Assembly: GCA_021200775.1 (NCBI GenBank)
Contig: JAJQGB010000014.1
Location: 1-36,562 of the forward strand
Source of the DNA: Oscillospiraceae bacterium
Lineage (GTDB): Bacteria > Bacillota > Clostridia > Oscillospirales > Ruminococcaceae
DNA length: 36,562 nt
Direction: 5' to 3'
Position 1 is the first letter of the stretch. The number at the start of each line of letters is the position of its first letter. Made by a program: the position numbers and the translations under genes. A model generated the notes under the pieces. That model saw only the letters and a program-made list of their open reading frames with translations, ran no database searches and was not told the DNA's origin. Positions 1-8,797 of the stretch are shown piece by piece.

Positions 1-2
1 AT

Positions 3-197
3 TTGGTTGTTGATGCAACCATGAAGATGGTAATGGACGATTCCACAATCGAAGCTATCGTTTCCGCTGATGATGTGAACGATGCCCGGAACAAGTATGG
101 GAATGGTTCGGATTTGGATTGGAGAACTGCACCACAGCTTGCAGGCAAGCTACAAAGAAGCCCAGAACTTTGTTCTGGGCTTCTTCACATTTCTTGA
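3..197 (+). CDS. possible 3' end of an unidentified gene cut by the window start
   Basis: An open frame runs in from the left edge to a TGA at 195-197. Its first 45 or so residues read like a real acidic protein end (for example DDSTIEAIVSADD), but the last 15 are encoded inside a perfect terminator-like hairpin, which is odd for a coding frame. The other two forward frames stop within the first 25 bases, so the true gene may end there instead. The family is not recognised. A solute-binding-protein tail is conceivable but unsupported. Confidence 0.3.
   Translation: MVVDATMKMVMDDSTIEAIVSADDVNDARNKYGNGSDLDWRTAPQLAGKLQRSPELCSGLLHIS
155..185. terminator. perfect 14-bp hairpin between convergent genes
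   Basis: Arms AAGAAGCCCAGAAC (155-168) and GTTCTGGGCTTCTT (172-185) surround a three-base loop. The T-run after it is poor on either strand, so it probably works with the next hairpin as a bidirectional end for the rightward gene at the window edge and the leftward ABC operon. Confidence 0.6.
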
Positions 198-224
198 AGC
201 ACCTTTTTCGGGTGCTTTTTCTTT
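197..224 (+). terminator. rho-independent terminator
   Basis: Stem AAGCACC (197-203) pairs with GGTGCTT (211-217) across a short loop and is followed by a T-rich tract on the plus strand. It ends transcription entering from the left edge, just before the stop of the convergent ABC exporter gene. Confidence 0.65.
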
Positions 225-244
225 TGCTTTTATACGCTGGCGGG

Positions 245-2074
245 TTACGCCACCTCTTCAAACTGGCTATTATAGAGCTCGGCATAGAAGCCGCCTTTTG
301 CGAGGAGCTCCTCATGTGTGCCTTGCTCGACGATGTCGCCGTCACGCATTACAAGAATTATATCAGCATTCTTGATGGTCGACAGACGGTGGGCGATTAC
401 GAAGCTGGTGCGCTTATCGGTCAGTTTATCCATAGCCTCCTGTGTAATCATCTCGGTCTTGGTGTCGACGCTCGAGGTCGCTTCATCTAAGATAAGCATC
501 GGGCTGTTCTGAATCATAGCTCTTGCGATTGTCAGAAGCTGTTTCTGACCAGCGGAAATCGCCGTGTTGTCACTGAGGACCGAATCATAGCCGTTCGGGA
601 GCGCCTTGATAAAGCTGTGGATTCCGCAAGCCTTGCAAGCCGCCTTCATCTGCTCGTCCGTCACACCCTCAGTGTTGTAGAGAAGATTCTCCCGGACGGT
701 TCCCTCAAAGAGCCAGGTGTCCTGCAAAACCATTCCGAACTGGTTGTGGACATTGCTTCTCGGGACGTTCTGCGTGGGAACTCCATCGATGAGAATCTCT
801 CCGCCTGTTGGCTCGAAGAATCTCATAAGAAGATTTACCATAGTCGTCTTGCCGGCGCCTGTAGGTCCGACGATTGCGACCTTCTGTCCTGGCTCGACCT
901 TCACGCTGAAGTTGTGGATAATCTCCTTTTCGGGAGCATTAGGATATGCGAACTTGACGTTTCTGAACTCGACTTCGCCCTTGACGTTCTCGATAATTTC
1001 AGTCTTATCCGACTCGTCCTCCATCTCTTCCTCACTGAGAAATTCAAATACTCTCTCGGAAGCGGCGGCGCAGGACTGAACCTGAGTCATAGCCTGAGAA
1101 ATCTGGCGAAGAGGAGACTCAAAGAGTCTTGTGTAAATCAGGAATGCAGTGATGACGCCGAAGCTGATGTTTCCGTTGATAATCTGAGCCGCACCGACGA
1201 CGCAGACCGCAACATAGCTGAAGTTGCCGATGAATGTCATAATCGGCTGCATGAGTCCGGAAAGGAACTGCGAACGGAAGTTGGCGTTCTTGACAGCCTT
1301 GTTCATTGAAGTAAATGTATCCTTGACCTCGCCTTCGGCGTTGAGGATTCTTATAACATCGTGACCGGTGTACATCTCTTCAATGTAGCCGTTCAGGATG
1401 CCCAGGTTCTCCTGACGTGCGGTAAAGTACTTCTGCGAATGGCTCATGATTACTACCATAAGAACCATTCCGACTATTGTTGCCAAAACGGTTGTAGTAG
1501 CCATAATGGCGTTGGTGTAGTACATCATAATCAGGCAACCGATGAACTGCGCAATTGCTGTGACAAGGTTCGACAGGCTGTTTGACATCGCCTGACCTAT
1601 CATGTCGACATCGTTTGTCATACGGGAGAGAACGTCGCCGGCGGCGTTGCCCGAGAAGTACTTTAAGGGAAGTCTGTTAATCTTTGAGCTGATGTCTCCA
1701 CGGAGTCTCTTTGAAGTCCTCTGTGTGACTGTCTGCATGATGTAGTGCTGTAGGAAGCTGAACAGTGCGCTCGCAAGATAGATTCCGAGTAACAGAAGCG
1801 CAACGCCCAGTACTCCGTCCATATCGATACTTGTCGTCAGACCATCATAGATGTAGTCGGTAAGACGGCTTATCTGGTTCGGTCCTATGATTGTGAGAAC
1901 CGCACCTGCGGCGGCAAGGACGAGTGCAAAAACTATAATTCCTGTCTGGTTGCTGATGTATTTAAGAAGCCCTAAAAGTGCTCCTTTCATGTCCTTGGCA
2001 CGTCTTGTGTCTCCTCTTGAGCCGCCACGTCCCATAGGACCACGACCCATCGGTCTAGAATTAGATTCTGGCAT
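245..2074 (-). CDS. ABC exporter half-transporter, catalytically complete subunit (TM288-like)
   Basis: A membrane-fused ABC exporter subunit of about 609 residues. An N-terminal six-helix membrane domain covers roughly residues 30-330 and a C-terminal ATPase domain covers 365-605. The ATPase shows Walker A GPTGAGKTT, an LSGGQ-like signature ISAGQKQ, and a canonical Walker B LILDEATSS with the catalytic Glu. It pairs with the upstream gene, whose ATPase site is degenerate. This arrangement is known from heterodimeric exporters such as TM287/288 and BmrCD, which export drugs or lipophilic compounds. The ATG at 2074 is preferred over an upstream TTG because AGGAGG lies about 10 bases before the ATG. 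The N-terminus is Arg/Gly-rich before the first helix. The gap to the upstream gene is 15 bases and that gene's stop overlaps this ribosome site, so translation is probably coupled. The substrate is unknown. Confidence 0.92.
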   Translation of the reverse strand: MPESNSRPMGRGPMGRGGSRGDTRRAKDMKGALLGLLKYISNQTGIIVFALVLAAAGAVLTIIGPNQISRLTDYIYDGLTTSIDMDGVLGVALLLLGIYLASALFSFLQHYIMQTVTQRTSKRLRGDISSKINRLPLKYFSGNAAGDVLSRMTNDVDMIGQAMSNSLSNLVTAIAQFIGCLIMMYYTNAIMATTTVLATIVGMVLMVVIMSHSQKYFTARQENLGILNGYIEEMYTGHDVIRILNAEGEVKDTFTSMNKAVKNANFRSQFLSGLMQPIMTFIGNFSYVAVCVVGAAQIINGNISFGVITAFLIYTRLFESPLRQISQAMTQVQSCAAASERVFEFLSEEEMEDESDKTEIIENVKGEVEFRNVKFAYPNAPEKEIIHNFSVKVEPGQKVAIVGPTGAGKTTMVNLLMRFFEPTGGEILIDGVPTQNVPRSNVHNQFGMVLQDTWLFEGTVRENLLYNTEGVTDEQMKAACKACGIHSFIKALPNGYDSVLSDNTAISAGQKQLLTIARAMIQNSPMLILDEATSSVDTKTEMITQEAMDKLTDKRTSFVIAHRLSTIKNADIILVMRDGDIVEQGTHEELLAKGGFYAELYNSQFEEVA

Positions 2075-2089
2075 AATCAAAGCACCTCC

Positions 2090-3886
2090 TTATTCATTCA
2101 CCGCAAGCTCGTCTTCCGAGAGCTGTGACAAAGCTATCTGCTGATAAACCGGGCAGGTCTTCATGAGTTCATCATGAGTGCCGATGCCTGCAATTTCGCC
2201 TTCGTCAAGGACAACAATCCTGTCAGCGTGGCGGATGGTTCCGATTCTCTGGGCAACTATCAGGCAGGTTGTGTCTTTAAGGTCAGTCTTGATTCTCTGA
2301 CGGAGTGCACGGTCGGTCTTGTAGTCAAGAGCCGAGAAGGAATCGTCGAAGATGAGGATTTCCGGCTTGCCGGCGACCGCTCTTGCGATGGAAAGACGCT
2401 GTTTCTGACCGCCCGAAACGTTGGTGCCGCCTGCTGAAATTCTGCTATTCACGTCATCATCCATAGCATGGACGAAGTCGGAAGCCTGAGCGATATCCAT
2501 CGCATTTTCCATTTCCTCATAGGTGATGTTGTTTCTCGTCGAACCGAATTTCAGGTTGCCCTCAACGGTATCTGAGAACAATGTCGCCTTCTGCGGAATA
2601 TATCCGACCTTCTTGTAAAGCGTCTCGAAATCGTACTTTGAAATCTCTTTTCCGTCAAGAAGAACCGTTCCCGAAGTGGCGTCATAAAGCCTTGCGGCAA
2701 GACCGCCGAGGGTGGATTTACCCGAACCGGTGGCGCCGATGACGGCGACCGTTTCACCCTTCTTAGCCGAGAAGGTGATGTGCTTTAAGCAATCCTCAGA
2801 AGCATCGGGATAGCGGAAGGAAACGTCTTTAAATTCTATAGTGCCGGTTTCGGTTGAACTGGTTTCGTTGCCTTCTTTAACGGCAATATCCGAGTCGAGA
2901 ACTTCGTTGATTCTCTGTGCGGATACCTGTGCACGGGGAAGGAGCATGAATATCATCAGAAGCATTACAAACGACATGATGACATAGAGCGCATAGGAGC
3001 TGAACGAGACAACCTCGCCGAGCATGTTTGAACGCTCGGAAATAGCGGTTGCGATTTCGGCGGCGGTTCCGCTCAGAGGTACTTCAATATTGTTAATGAG
3101 AATTGCGCCTACATAGTAGATTGCAACGCTTACGCCACTCTGCACGAACATCATGATAGGCGACAGAACCGCCATTCCACGACCGGTGAAGAGCTGTGTT
3201 TTCATGAGGCTTGTGTTAGCCTTGTCGAACTTCGATTCCTGATAATCTTCGGCGTTGAAGGCACGGACAACTCTGATACCGTTAAGGTTTTCTTCAGTAA
3301 TTCTGTTGACGTCATCAATCTGCTTCTGGACGATTCTGAATTTCGGAATCATGATTGCGAGTATCACAATCAGTGCTCCGACGACGATTACAACCGCCGA
3401 GGCGACAACAACCGAGAGCTCCCAGCTCTTGCCTACTATCTTGATTATCGCCCAGATAGCCATGATAGGTGCACGGATCAGCATCTGAAGTCCCATCGAG
3501 ATTATCATCTGAATCTGGGTTATATCGTTGGTGGTACGGGTGATTAAGCTTGCGGTCGAGAACTTCTTTATCTCACCGGGTCCGAAAGAAGTGACCTTGT
3601 CAAAGAGCTTCGCTCTGACGTCATAAGAGAAGTCCGCCGCTATCATAGCAGACAGATATCCGACTATAACCGTCAGCAAAGCACTGCACAAAGCGCAGGC
3701 GAGCATCTTGCCACCTGCCACAAAATATTGCGACAGCTCGGTTACCTCACTACTGATTAAAACTGTGATTTCAGCGGTGTAATCGGGCAGGCGCAAATCA
3801 AAATAAACCTGACCGCAAACAAGCAGCACGCACAGAAGTGCGAGCCACCTGTCCTTGGTCTTCATATTTCCAAAAATATGAAGCAT
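2090..3886 (-). CDS. ABC exporter half-transporter, degenerate-site subunit (TM287-like)
   Basis: Membrane domain at about residues 15-325 and ATPase domain at 350-590, about 598 residues in all. Walker A is GATGSGKST and the signature VSGGQKQR is canonical. Walker B reads ILIFDDSFSALD, with Asp where the catalytic Glu should be. Such a site is typical of the asymmetric member of a heterodimeric exporter, where only the composite site using the partner's Glu hydrolyses ATP quickly. A TTG at 3904 opens the frame, but the ribosome site GGAGGA would lie inside the coding sequence, so the ATG at 3886 is the likely start. It sits 123 bases downstream of the ABC-2 permease and no strong promoter is visible in that gap, so it is probably read from the same transcript. 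Confidence 0.92.
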   Translation of the reverse strand: MLHIFGNMKTKDRWLALLCVLLVCGQVYFDLRLPDYTAEITVLISSEVTELSQYFVAGGKMLACALCSALLTVIVGYLSAMIAADFSYDVRAKLFDKVTSFGPGEIKKFSTASLITRTTNDITQIQMIISMGLQMLIRAPIMAIWAIIKIVGKSWELSVVVASAVVIVVGALIVILAIMIPKFRIVQKQIDDVNRITEENLNGIRVVRAFNAEDYQESKFDKANTSLMKTQLFTGRGMAVLSPIMMFVQSGVSVAIYYVGAILINNIEVPLSGTAAEIATAISERSNMLGEVVSFSSYALYVIMSFVMLLMIFMLLPRAQVSAQRINEVLDSDIAVKEGNETSSTETGTIEFKDVSFRYPDASEDCLKHITFSAKKGETVAVIGATGSGKSTLGGLAARLYDATSGTVLLDGKEISKYDFETLYKKVGYIPQKATLFSDTVEGNLKFGSTRNNITYEEMENAMDIAQASDFVHAMDDDVNSRISAGGTNVSGGQKQRLSIARAVAGKPEILIFDDSFSALDYKTDRALRQRIKTDLKDTTCLIVAQRIGTIRHADRIVVLDEGEIAGIGTHDELMKTCPVYQQIALSQLSEDELAVNE

Positions 3887-4009
3887 ATAAAACCATTCCT
3901 CCAATAAAATCTATCTTCTGATATTAACTTAATACCGTCCTGTTTTCCTGTATAGTCATATACTGGTCATATATTCCACGCATCACTTCCCTTAATGCCT
4001 GATTTATAA

Positions 4010-5191
4010 TTACAGAGGTAAATCTTTCTTCTGGAATCTGACTGCGCCGATGGCGTAGCAGACTACAGCTATTACAACCAAAGCTATAAGCTTCGGAACG
4101 AAAGCATAATCAACGGCACCGGAGCCTACTGTTCCGAGGGCTTCGACATCGAAGAGTCCGACTATTGTCAGGTTGTTGAAGGTTCCGAGCATTTCGGCAC
4201 CTATTCCCATGCTGACCATCGTTTCGGAACCGAACATTCCGAGGAGTGAGCAGAGGAAGAACCAGACATTGAGTCCTCCGCCGAGAGCCATTGCGTTCTT
4301 GCTGAGGTTGAATATACAGCTAGCCATGTAGCAGATGCTTGCCATAGCTTCCGCTAAGAGATATATTCCGCCGTAGAGAGCCACATATTTCAGGGCGTCA
4401 ACTTCTCCTGCAATCGCCTGAGTTGCCACAAGCCTTACTATCAGTCCGCAACCGACCATTATAAGCGGCGTGATTATCATGTAAATAAGCTGAGTGATGA
4501 CAACTGCGCTTCTCTTTGTCGGGGTAGACAGGACGTAAGCCATCGAGCCTTTGTCGACCTGGTCTACGAAGAGTTCGTTGCCGGCGAAGATGATGAATAA
4601 GATTATCGGAAGTAAGCACATGATGGTGAAGTACATCTGGTTGAGCATAGCGGATGTGTCCATCTCGGTCATGGTATTGAGCATATCACTGGACATTCCC
4701 ATCATCTCAAACATGTTCGTCATCATTGTGCTGACGTCAAGAGTGTCGCCGGTGAAGACGCCTTCGGTGGCGCCCAAAGCATAGACATACTCGAAGTTTG
4801 TGATATAGACATCAAGCCCTACGTCCGACTCCGAAAGAAGTTCAGCCGATTCCGCAAACTTTTCGACCGACAAATCGAGGTCTTCCGACTGTGCCGACAT
4901 CATCTCAAAAACGGTTTCGTACATGCTGGTGTCGTCCGTCGATGCGAAATCTTCGTAGCTCAAATCGGTTCCCATCATCTCATTATATGCCGCCAGGACA
5001 TACAGATGGCTGTAGAAATCGGTCTGGGCGTCGGTATAATCAGTCGATTCCGTTCCGGCAATCAGGTTTCCGGCGTAGGTGGTGACAATCGTCATCAGGC
5101 ACAGGACAACCGTGCAGGCAATTAAGAGAACTCTGTTTGCACGGAAGCTCTGCTTGAACAGCGGCACGGAAAATACTTTTGTTACTTTCAT
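4010..5191 (-). CDS. ABC-2 type transporter permease
   Basis: An integral membrane protein of 393 residues. There is one N-terminal helix at about 20-42, a long extracytoplasmic acidic and Met-rich loop at about 43-180, and then about five more helices to the C-terminus. This is the ABC-2 layout used by drug and antibiotic exporters. It is translationally coupled to the upstream ATPase by a 4-base overlap. With two different ATPases directly upstream and only one permease, the complex may use a heterodimer of ATPases or swap between them. Start ATG at 5191. The substrate cannot be read from the sequence. The large loop is the most distinctive part and shows no domain I recognise. Confidence 0.85.
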   Translation of the reverse strand: MKVTKVFSVPLFKQSFRANRVLLIACTVVLCLMTIVTTYAGNLIAGTESTDYTDAQTDFYSHLYVLAAYNEMMGTDLSYEDFASTDDTSMYETVFEMMSAQSEDLDLSVEKFAESAELLSESDVGLDVYITNFEYVYALGATEGVFTGDTLDVSTMMTNMFEMMGMSSDMLNTMTEMDTSAMLNQMYFTIMCLLPIILFIIFAGNELFVDQVDKGSMAYVLSTPTKRSAVVITQLIYMIITPLIMVGCGLIVRLVATQAIAGEVDALKYVALYGGIYLLAEAMASICYMASCIFNLSKNAMALGGGLNVWFFLCSLLGMFGSETMVSMGIGAEMLGTFNNLTIVGLFDVEALGTVGSGAVDYAFVPKLIALVVIAVVCYAIGAVRFQKKDLPL

Positions 5192-6084
5192 TCTCTCTTC
5201 TCCTCTTGATAGATATTCATAAAGTACTGCTCCAGATTCTCGTGGTTTTCGTCGACAGAGACTACTTCAAGATTCTGAAGAGCCTTGAAAAGCCTGTCGG
5301 TTTCGCTTGCGAGAATGCTAAGTCTGGCTTCGTTTCCGGATAAGGTCGCTTCCGGGATTCTTTCTGCGAACTTTTTGGCAGAAGGCGGATTTCCGAAAAC
5401 TATCCTATAGTTTCGCTTGGTTCCGTGCCGGAGCTCGGAAAGGCTCAAAACGCTTTCAATCTTGCCGTTACCGATGATGGCGACTCTGTCGCAGACGTCC
5501 TCGATTTCCTCAAAGATGTGGCTCGACATGAAGATTGTTCTGCCCTTTTGCTTTTCCTCACGGACAAGTTCGAGGAAGGTTTCTCTCATCAACGGGTCAA
5601 GACCTGTTGTCGGTTCGTCCATGATGAGGATTTCCTTGTCGCCCATCAGAGCCGCAACGATGGCGGTTTTCTGCTTCATGCCCTTGCTCATTCGCTTCAG
5701 GTTTGCCGAAGGGTCAAGCCCGAGCTTGTCGATAAGATAGTTCATATAAGTGAAGTCTTTGACTCCCAGGAACTCCGCCTGAACCTTGAAGAAATCGGTT
5801 CCTGTCTTTACATCCGGGAAGGCGATTTCGCCGGGGATGTAGCTTACACTCTTCATGACTTCCGGGGCGTGATTCCACGGGTTGAGACCGTTTACGGTAA
5901 CTTCTCCCGAATCGGGCTTTAAAAAGCCCATCATGTGGCGGATGGTAGTCGTCTTGCCGGAGCCGTTGGTTCCTAAGTATCCGAAAACCTCGCCTTTTTT
6001 GATATCGAGGGAGATATCGAAGACACCACGCTTCATACCGTAGTCCTTCGTGAGATTTTGTACGGAAATTACTGATTCGCTCAT
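5188..6084 (-). CDS. ABC transporter ATP-binding protein (DrrA-like), second copy
   Basis: A soluble ATPase of 298 residues that would drive the neighbouring ABC-2 permease from the cytoplasmic side. Walker A GTNGSGKTTT is near residue 40, the signature is a variant (KRMSKGMKQK), Walker B is ILIMDEPTTGLD, and the H-loop SSHIFEE follows. The C-terminal extension of about 80 residues (220-298) is the usual accessory domain of DrrA-type ATPases. It overlaps both neighbours by 4 bases (ATGA junctions), so the three genes are tightly coupled. It clearly resembles the upstream ATPase and probably arose by tandem duplication. Confidence 0.92.
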   Translation of the reverse strand: MSESVISVQNLTKDYGMKRGVFDISLDIKKGEVFGYLGTNGSGKTTTIRHMMGFLKPDSGEVTVNGLNPWNHAPEVMKSVSYIPGEIAFPDVKTGTDFFKVQAEFLGVKDFTYMNYLIDKLGLDPSANLKRMSKGMKQKTAIVAALMGDKEILIMDEPTTGLDPLMRETFLELVREEKQKGRTIFMSSHIFEEIEDVCDRVAIIGNGKIESVLSLSELRHGTKRNYRIVFGNPPSAKKFAERIPEATLSGNEARLSILASETDRLFKALQNLEVVSVDENHENLEQYFMNIYQEEKRE

Positions 6085-6995
6085 CTGCTCACCCCTTCAA
6101 AATGATGCCCGGTGTCGTAGAAGCTCATGAAGTAGTCTTCGAGAGTAAACGGAATCTCGACAAAGTCGGCGACACTGTAATCTCCTAAGCATTGTGTCAG
6201 CTCGCCGACACGGTTTGCTTCAATCTGAACTCTTGCACGGAGCTTGTCGTGGTTCTTTGAAGTGAACCTGAACGGTTTTTCGATGAACCGTAGGTACGAG
6301 CCCTCATCCCTGAATGAAACACGGTAGATTCTGTCGTGGCTTGCTTTCAGCTCATCTGACTTGAATTCCGAAGCTATTTTGCCGTCACGGATTATTGCAA
6401 TCCTGTCGCAGAAAGCGTCGACTTCGTGGAAAATATGGGACGAAAGGAAGATGGTCTTGCCACGAGCTTTTTCCTCCTTGACGAAATCAATGAACGTCTC
6501 CTGCATGACAGGGTCGAGACCGGAAGTCGGTTCGTCCAATATAAGAATATCCGGGTCGTGCATGAAAGCTGTGACAACTGCAAGCTTTCTCTTGACGCCG
6601 AGACTCATCCTTTTTATACTGATGTTCGGGTCGAGGTCGAACTTGTCGAGAAGCATCTTTAAGTAATCGTCGTTTTTGGTGTTGCGCATACCCTCCATCA
6701 TTCTAAGGAAGCCGGTTCCGGAAAGTCCCTGTGGAAGAGTAACTTCACCGGGAAGATAGCCGACGGTGTTTTTAAGCTCGGCTGAGTGCTCCCAGCTGTC
6801 TTTACCTGAAATAGAGGTTTTGCCCGATTGTGGCTTTGAAAAGCCCATTAAATGCCTGATTGTAGTCGTCTTTCCGGCACCGTTAGGTCCCAAAAAGCCG
6901 TAACATTCGCCTTTTTCAACTTGAATAGACACATCAAACACGCCACGACCTTTGCCGTAGTCTTTTGTCAGATGGTCTACAGAAATTACCGGCAT
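6081..6995 (-). CDS. ABC transporter ATP-binding protein (DrrA-like), first copy
   Basis: The first gene of the export operon, 304 residues. It has Walker A GPNGAGKTTT, signature KRMSLGVKRK, Walker B ILILDEPTSGLD and H-loop SSHIFHE. The ATG at 6995 follows AAGGAGGAATTTT, a strong ribosome site. A consensus promoter with a palindromic operator lies 25-75 bases upstream. The N-terminal ATPase core (1-220) resembles the next gene more than unrelated ABC proteins would, while the C-terminal 85 residues differ. That fits two ATPases forming a heterodimer on one permease, although this is inference. Confidence 0.93.
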   Translation of the reverse strand: MPVISVDHLTKDYGKGRGVFDVSIQVEKGECYGFLGPNGAGKTTTIRHLMGFSKPQSGKTSISGKDSWEHSAELKNTVGYLPGEVTLPQGLSGTGFLRMMEGMRNTKNDDYLKMLLDKFDLDPNISIKRMSLGVKRKLAVVTAFMHDPDILILDEPTSGLDPVMQETFIDFVKEEKARGKTIFLSSHIFHEVDAFCDRIAIIRDGKIASEFKSDELKASHDRIYRVSFRDEGSYLRFIEKPFRFTSKNHDKLRARVQIEANRVGELTQCLGDYSVADFVEIPFTLEDYFMSFYDTGHHFEGVSR

Positions 6996-7010
6996 AAAAT
7001 TCCTCCTTGT

Positions 7011-7098
7011 TATTATCCAACAACCTGTTGTATGATTCCAATTATACTCAGTCAGAATCGGGTGTCAACCATCAATTTTTTTGGAGCTGTCGGATAGT
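7011..7098. repeat. 88-bp regulatory repeat, copy 1 (upstream of the ABC operon)
   Basis: This aligns without gaps to 11295-11382 in the same orientation, with about three quarters of positions identical. The palindrome, the minus-strand -10 and -35 boxes, and the blocks TCAATTTTT and CTGTCGGA are the best conserved. The two copies flank the redox/ADP-ribosylation cassette. Confidence 0.85.
7020..7068 (-). promoter_or_regulatory. promoter and palindromic operator of the ABC export operon
   Basis: On the minus strand a -35 box TTGACA (7063-7068) and a -10 box TATAAT (7041-7046) are 16 bases apart. Just downstream lies ACAAC-AG-GTTGT (7020-7031), a 5-2-5 palindrome placed where a bound repressor would block transcription. 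The same layout recurs beside the tetR gene, so TetR control is the simplest reading. Confidence 0.8.
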
Positions 7099-7113
7099 TC
7101 GCAGACGGTTCAA

Positions 7114-8091
7114 TTACGAAAAATACTTGCAAAATTGCTTGTAATTATAATCCTTTTCAGGCTTGCAGAGAACTGCGAAGTCTATCGAATCAAAGAACGC
7201 TTCAGCAGGCTTTCCTGAGTATGAAAAGCCGATAATCGCCTTATAGAACAGTCTTGACACAAGGCTTGCGTCGTTTCCGTAAATTCCACAGCCGAATGCG
7301 CCGAAAATCAGGTGGCGATATTTTTCTGTTGCGGCAACCGTCAACATTCCACGGATTCTTGATTCGAGCATGTCTTCATACTTGCCTTGCGACATTCCTT
7401 CGAGACCCATGCGAATCATAGGTGCGGCACAGGTCATAACTGTTACCGGGAACGGCTCGGAAAGCGTTTCTGATGACGAGTCCTTTATAACTTCGACATT
7501 ATGCGACATCACGATTCCGTTTGAGCCCATATGTGTCTTGAACGAGTTGTTATAGTCGTAATATTCCTTTGCGTTATTGCTTTCGAGCGACAAAAGAAGC
7601 GACGAGCGCCTGCAAAGGTCTTCCTCCTGAGCGCTTGCGCCTTTCCTGGTGTGACCTCCGGGCTCGGTTGCACTTGCAAGATTGAGAACAAGCACCTTCG
7701 GCGAGAAATCCCCGGAGTTTTTCATTTCCTGGTACCGTCTCTTTGCCAGAACAAGTGCGTCCTCGTTTTCACAGCTGAAAATCCGGCTGATGTCACGTTC
7801 TTCGTGAGTTTCTGTGACCGGAGCCGACTTTTCAACGGCTTCGATATCCTCAGGAAGATAGACTTTTGCTTCTCTCATGCTTTCGGAAGAGAATCTGAGA
7901 GCAATCTCCCTGCCGGCTTTTTCGTAACTGCCTTTTTCGAGAATACTGATTGTGTCGTCAAGAATCCGGATGTTTTCGAGTTTTAACTTTTCTCTTTCAG
8001 CGTCACGAGCCTTGATTTCTTCCTCTGTCAAGCCTCTGTTTTCGGCTTCACGCATTCTTTCAGCGAGTTCTTTCATCTTTTCATCAGGCAT
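7114..8091 (-). CDS. PARG-like macrodomain protein (TIGR02452/DUF2263 type), likely ADP-ribosyl hydrolase
   Basis: A 325-residue protein with an N-terminal charged helical part (1-45, many Glu/Lys/Arg), a TIGR02452-type N-terminal region, and a PARG-like macrodomain. The signature is PGGHTRKGASAQEEDL near 144-159. The two Glu of QEE (155-157) match the catalytic pair of poly(ADP-ribose) glycohydrolases, while the usual third glycine of the GGG loop is His. A second hallmark, GAFGCGIYGND, follows in the C-terminal third. The family removes ADP-ribose from proteins or nucleic acids. It starts 1 base after the stop of a sirtuin gene, so writer and eraser appear to be co-translated. The ATG at 8091 has an AAGGAAAGG-type site upstream. 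The in vivo substrate is unknown. Confidence 0.85.
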   Translation of the reverse strand: MPDEKMKELAERMREAENRGLTEEEIKARDAEREKLKLENIRILDDTISILEKGSYEKAGREIALRFSSESMREAKVYLPEDIEAVEKSAPVTETHEERDISRIFSCENEDALVLAKRRYQEMKNSGDFSPKVLVLNLASATEPGGHTRKGASAQEEDLCRRSSLLLSLESNNAKEYYDYNNSFKTHMGSNGIVMSHNVEVIKDSSSETLSEPFPVTVMTCAAPMIRMGLEGMSQGKYEDMLESRIRGMLTVAATEKYRHLIFGAFGCGIYGNDASLVSRLFYKAIIGFSYSGKPAEAFFDSIDFAVLCKPEKDYNYKQFCKYFS

Positions 8092-8092
8092 T

Positions 8093-8797
8093 TCAGGGTT
8101 TCCTTTCCTTCAGTTTCCGGAAAACATCGTCCGACGGCTCACGGATATTCAAATCCGCAACCCTGTCGAAGGCGGTGTGCCCCGGGTTAATCTGCACGAT
8201 TATAGCGTCGCTCCGCCGGTGGTTCCAATAGACACCGCCGTAGTAGCCGTTGGTGCCGATTACTATAATCAGGTCGGCTTTTGAAATCCACTCCTGTGCT
8301 TTCTGGACGCCGTCGTTCCAGAGACCGATGTGGCTGTAGAGCTCCCACGGGAGAATTGTTCCTCCACAGGAATCGCATTTGGGGAGCTCATCCTTGTTCC
8401 ATATCTCATAGCCGTCAAAGTGCTTGCCGCAGTCCTTGCAACGGTTAATCTGGAAGCTACCCTGAATCTCGGCGACGTTCTGCGTGCCGGCTATCGTGTG
8501 CATACAGTCCTCGTTTGTCGTGATAACACCCGTGAGCTTGCCTTCACGCTCCAGGTCGGTAAGTGCATAGTGGCTGAGACTCGGCTTGTAGTGGTGCATC
8601 GCTTTGACATATGATGTAAGAAACGACTCGCTTTCAAAGCTGCCACCCGGGCGGATGGTGCGGGAAAGCTGGGAGTAGGTCACTCCTCCGCCGGAAATCG
8701 AGATTCCTGCACCTGTTATTGCGACTATATGCTGGCTTTTATCGATATACTCTGAGAATTTCTGTATCTTATCGTCTGAGTTTGATTTAGAGAACAT
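8093..8797 (-). CDS. Sir2-family protein with Gln in place of catalytic His (SirTM-like), copy 2
   Basis: A 234-residue sirtuin-fold protein. The NAD-binding motif GAGIS is at 29-33, the usual TQNID is changed to TTNED (93-97), and the catalytic His of the HG motif is Gln112 (EIQGS). Four Cys (120, 123, 141, 144) form a zinc site. Replacement of this His by Gln is, from memory, characteristic of macrodomain-linked class M sirtuins (SirTM), which transfer ADP-ribose rather than deacetylate. A PARG-like macrodomain gene follows 1 base later, which supports that reading. The start overlaps the preceding sirtuin gene by 11 bases. Compared with that paralogue it is more divergent in the Asn-Glu-Asp motif. 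The alternative is an ordinary deacetylase, which is unlikely without the His. Confidence 0.85.
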   Translation of the reverse strand: MFSKSNSDDKIQKFSEYIDKSQHIVAITGAGISISGGGVTYSQLSRTIRPGGSFESESFLTSYVKAMHHYKPSLSHYALTDLEREGKLTGVITTNEDCMHTIAGTQNVAEIQGSFQINRCKDCGKHFDGYEIWNKDELPKCDSCGGTILPWELYSHIGLWNDGVQKAQEWISKADLIIVIGTNGYYGGVYWNHRRSDAIIVQINPGHTAFDRVADLNIREPSDDVFRKLKERKP

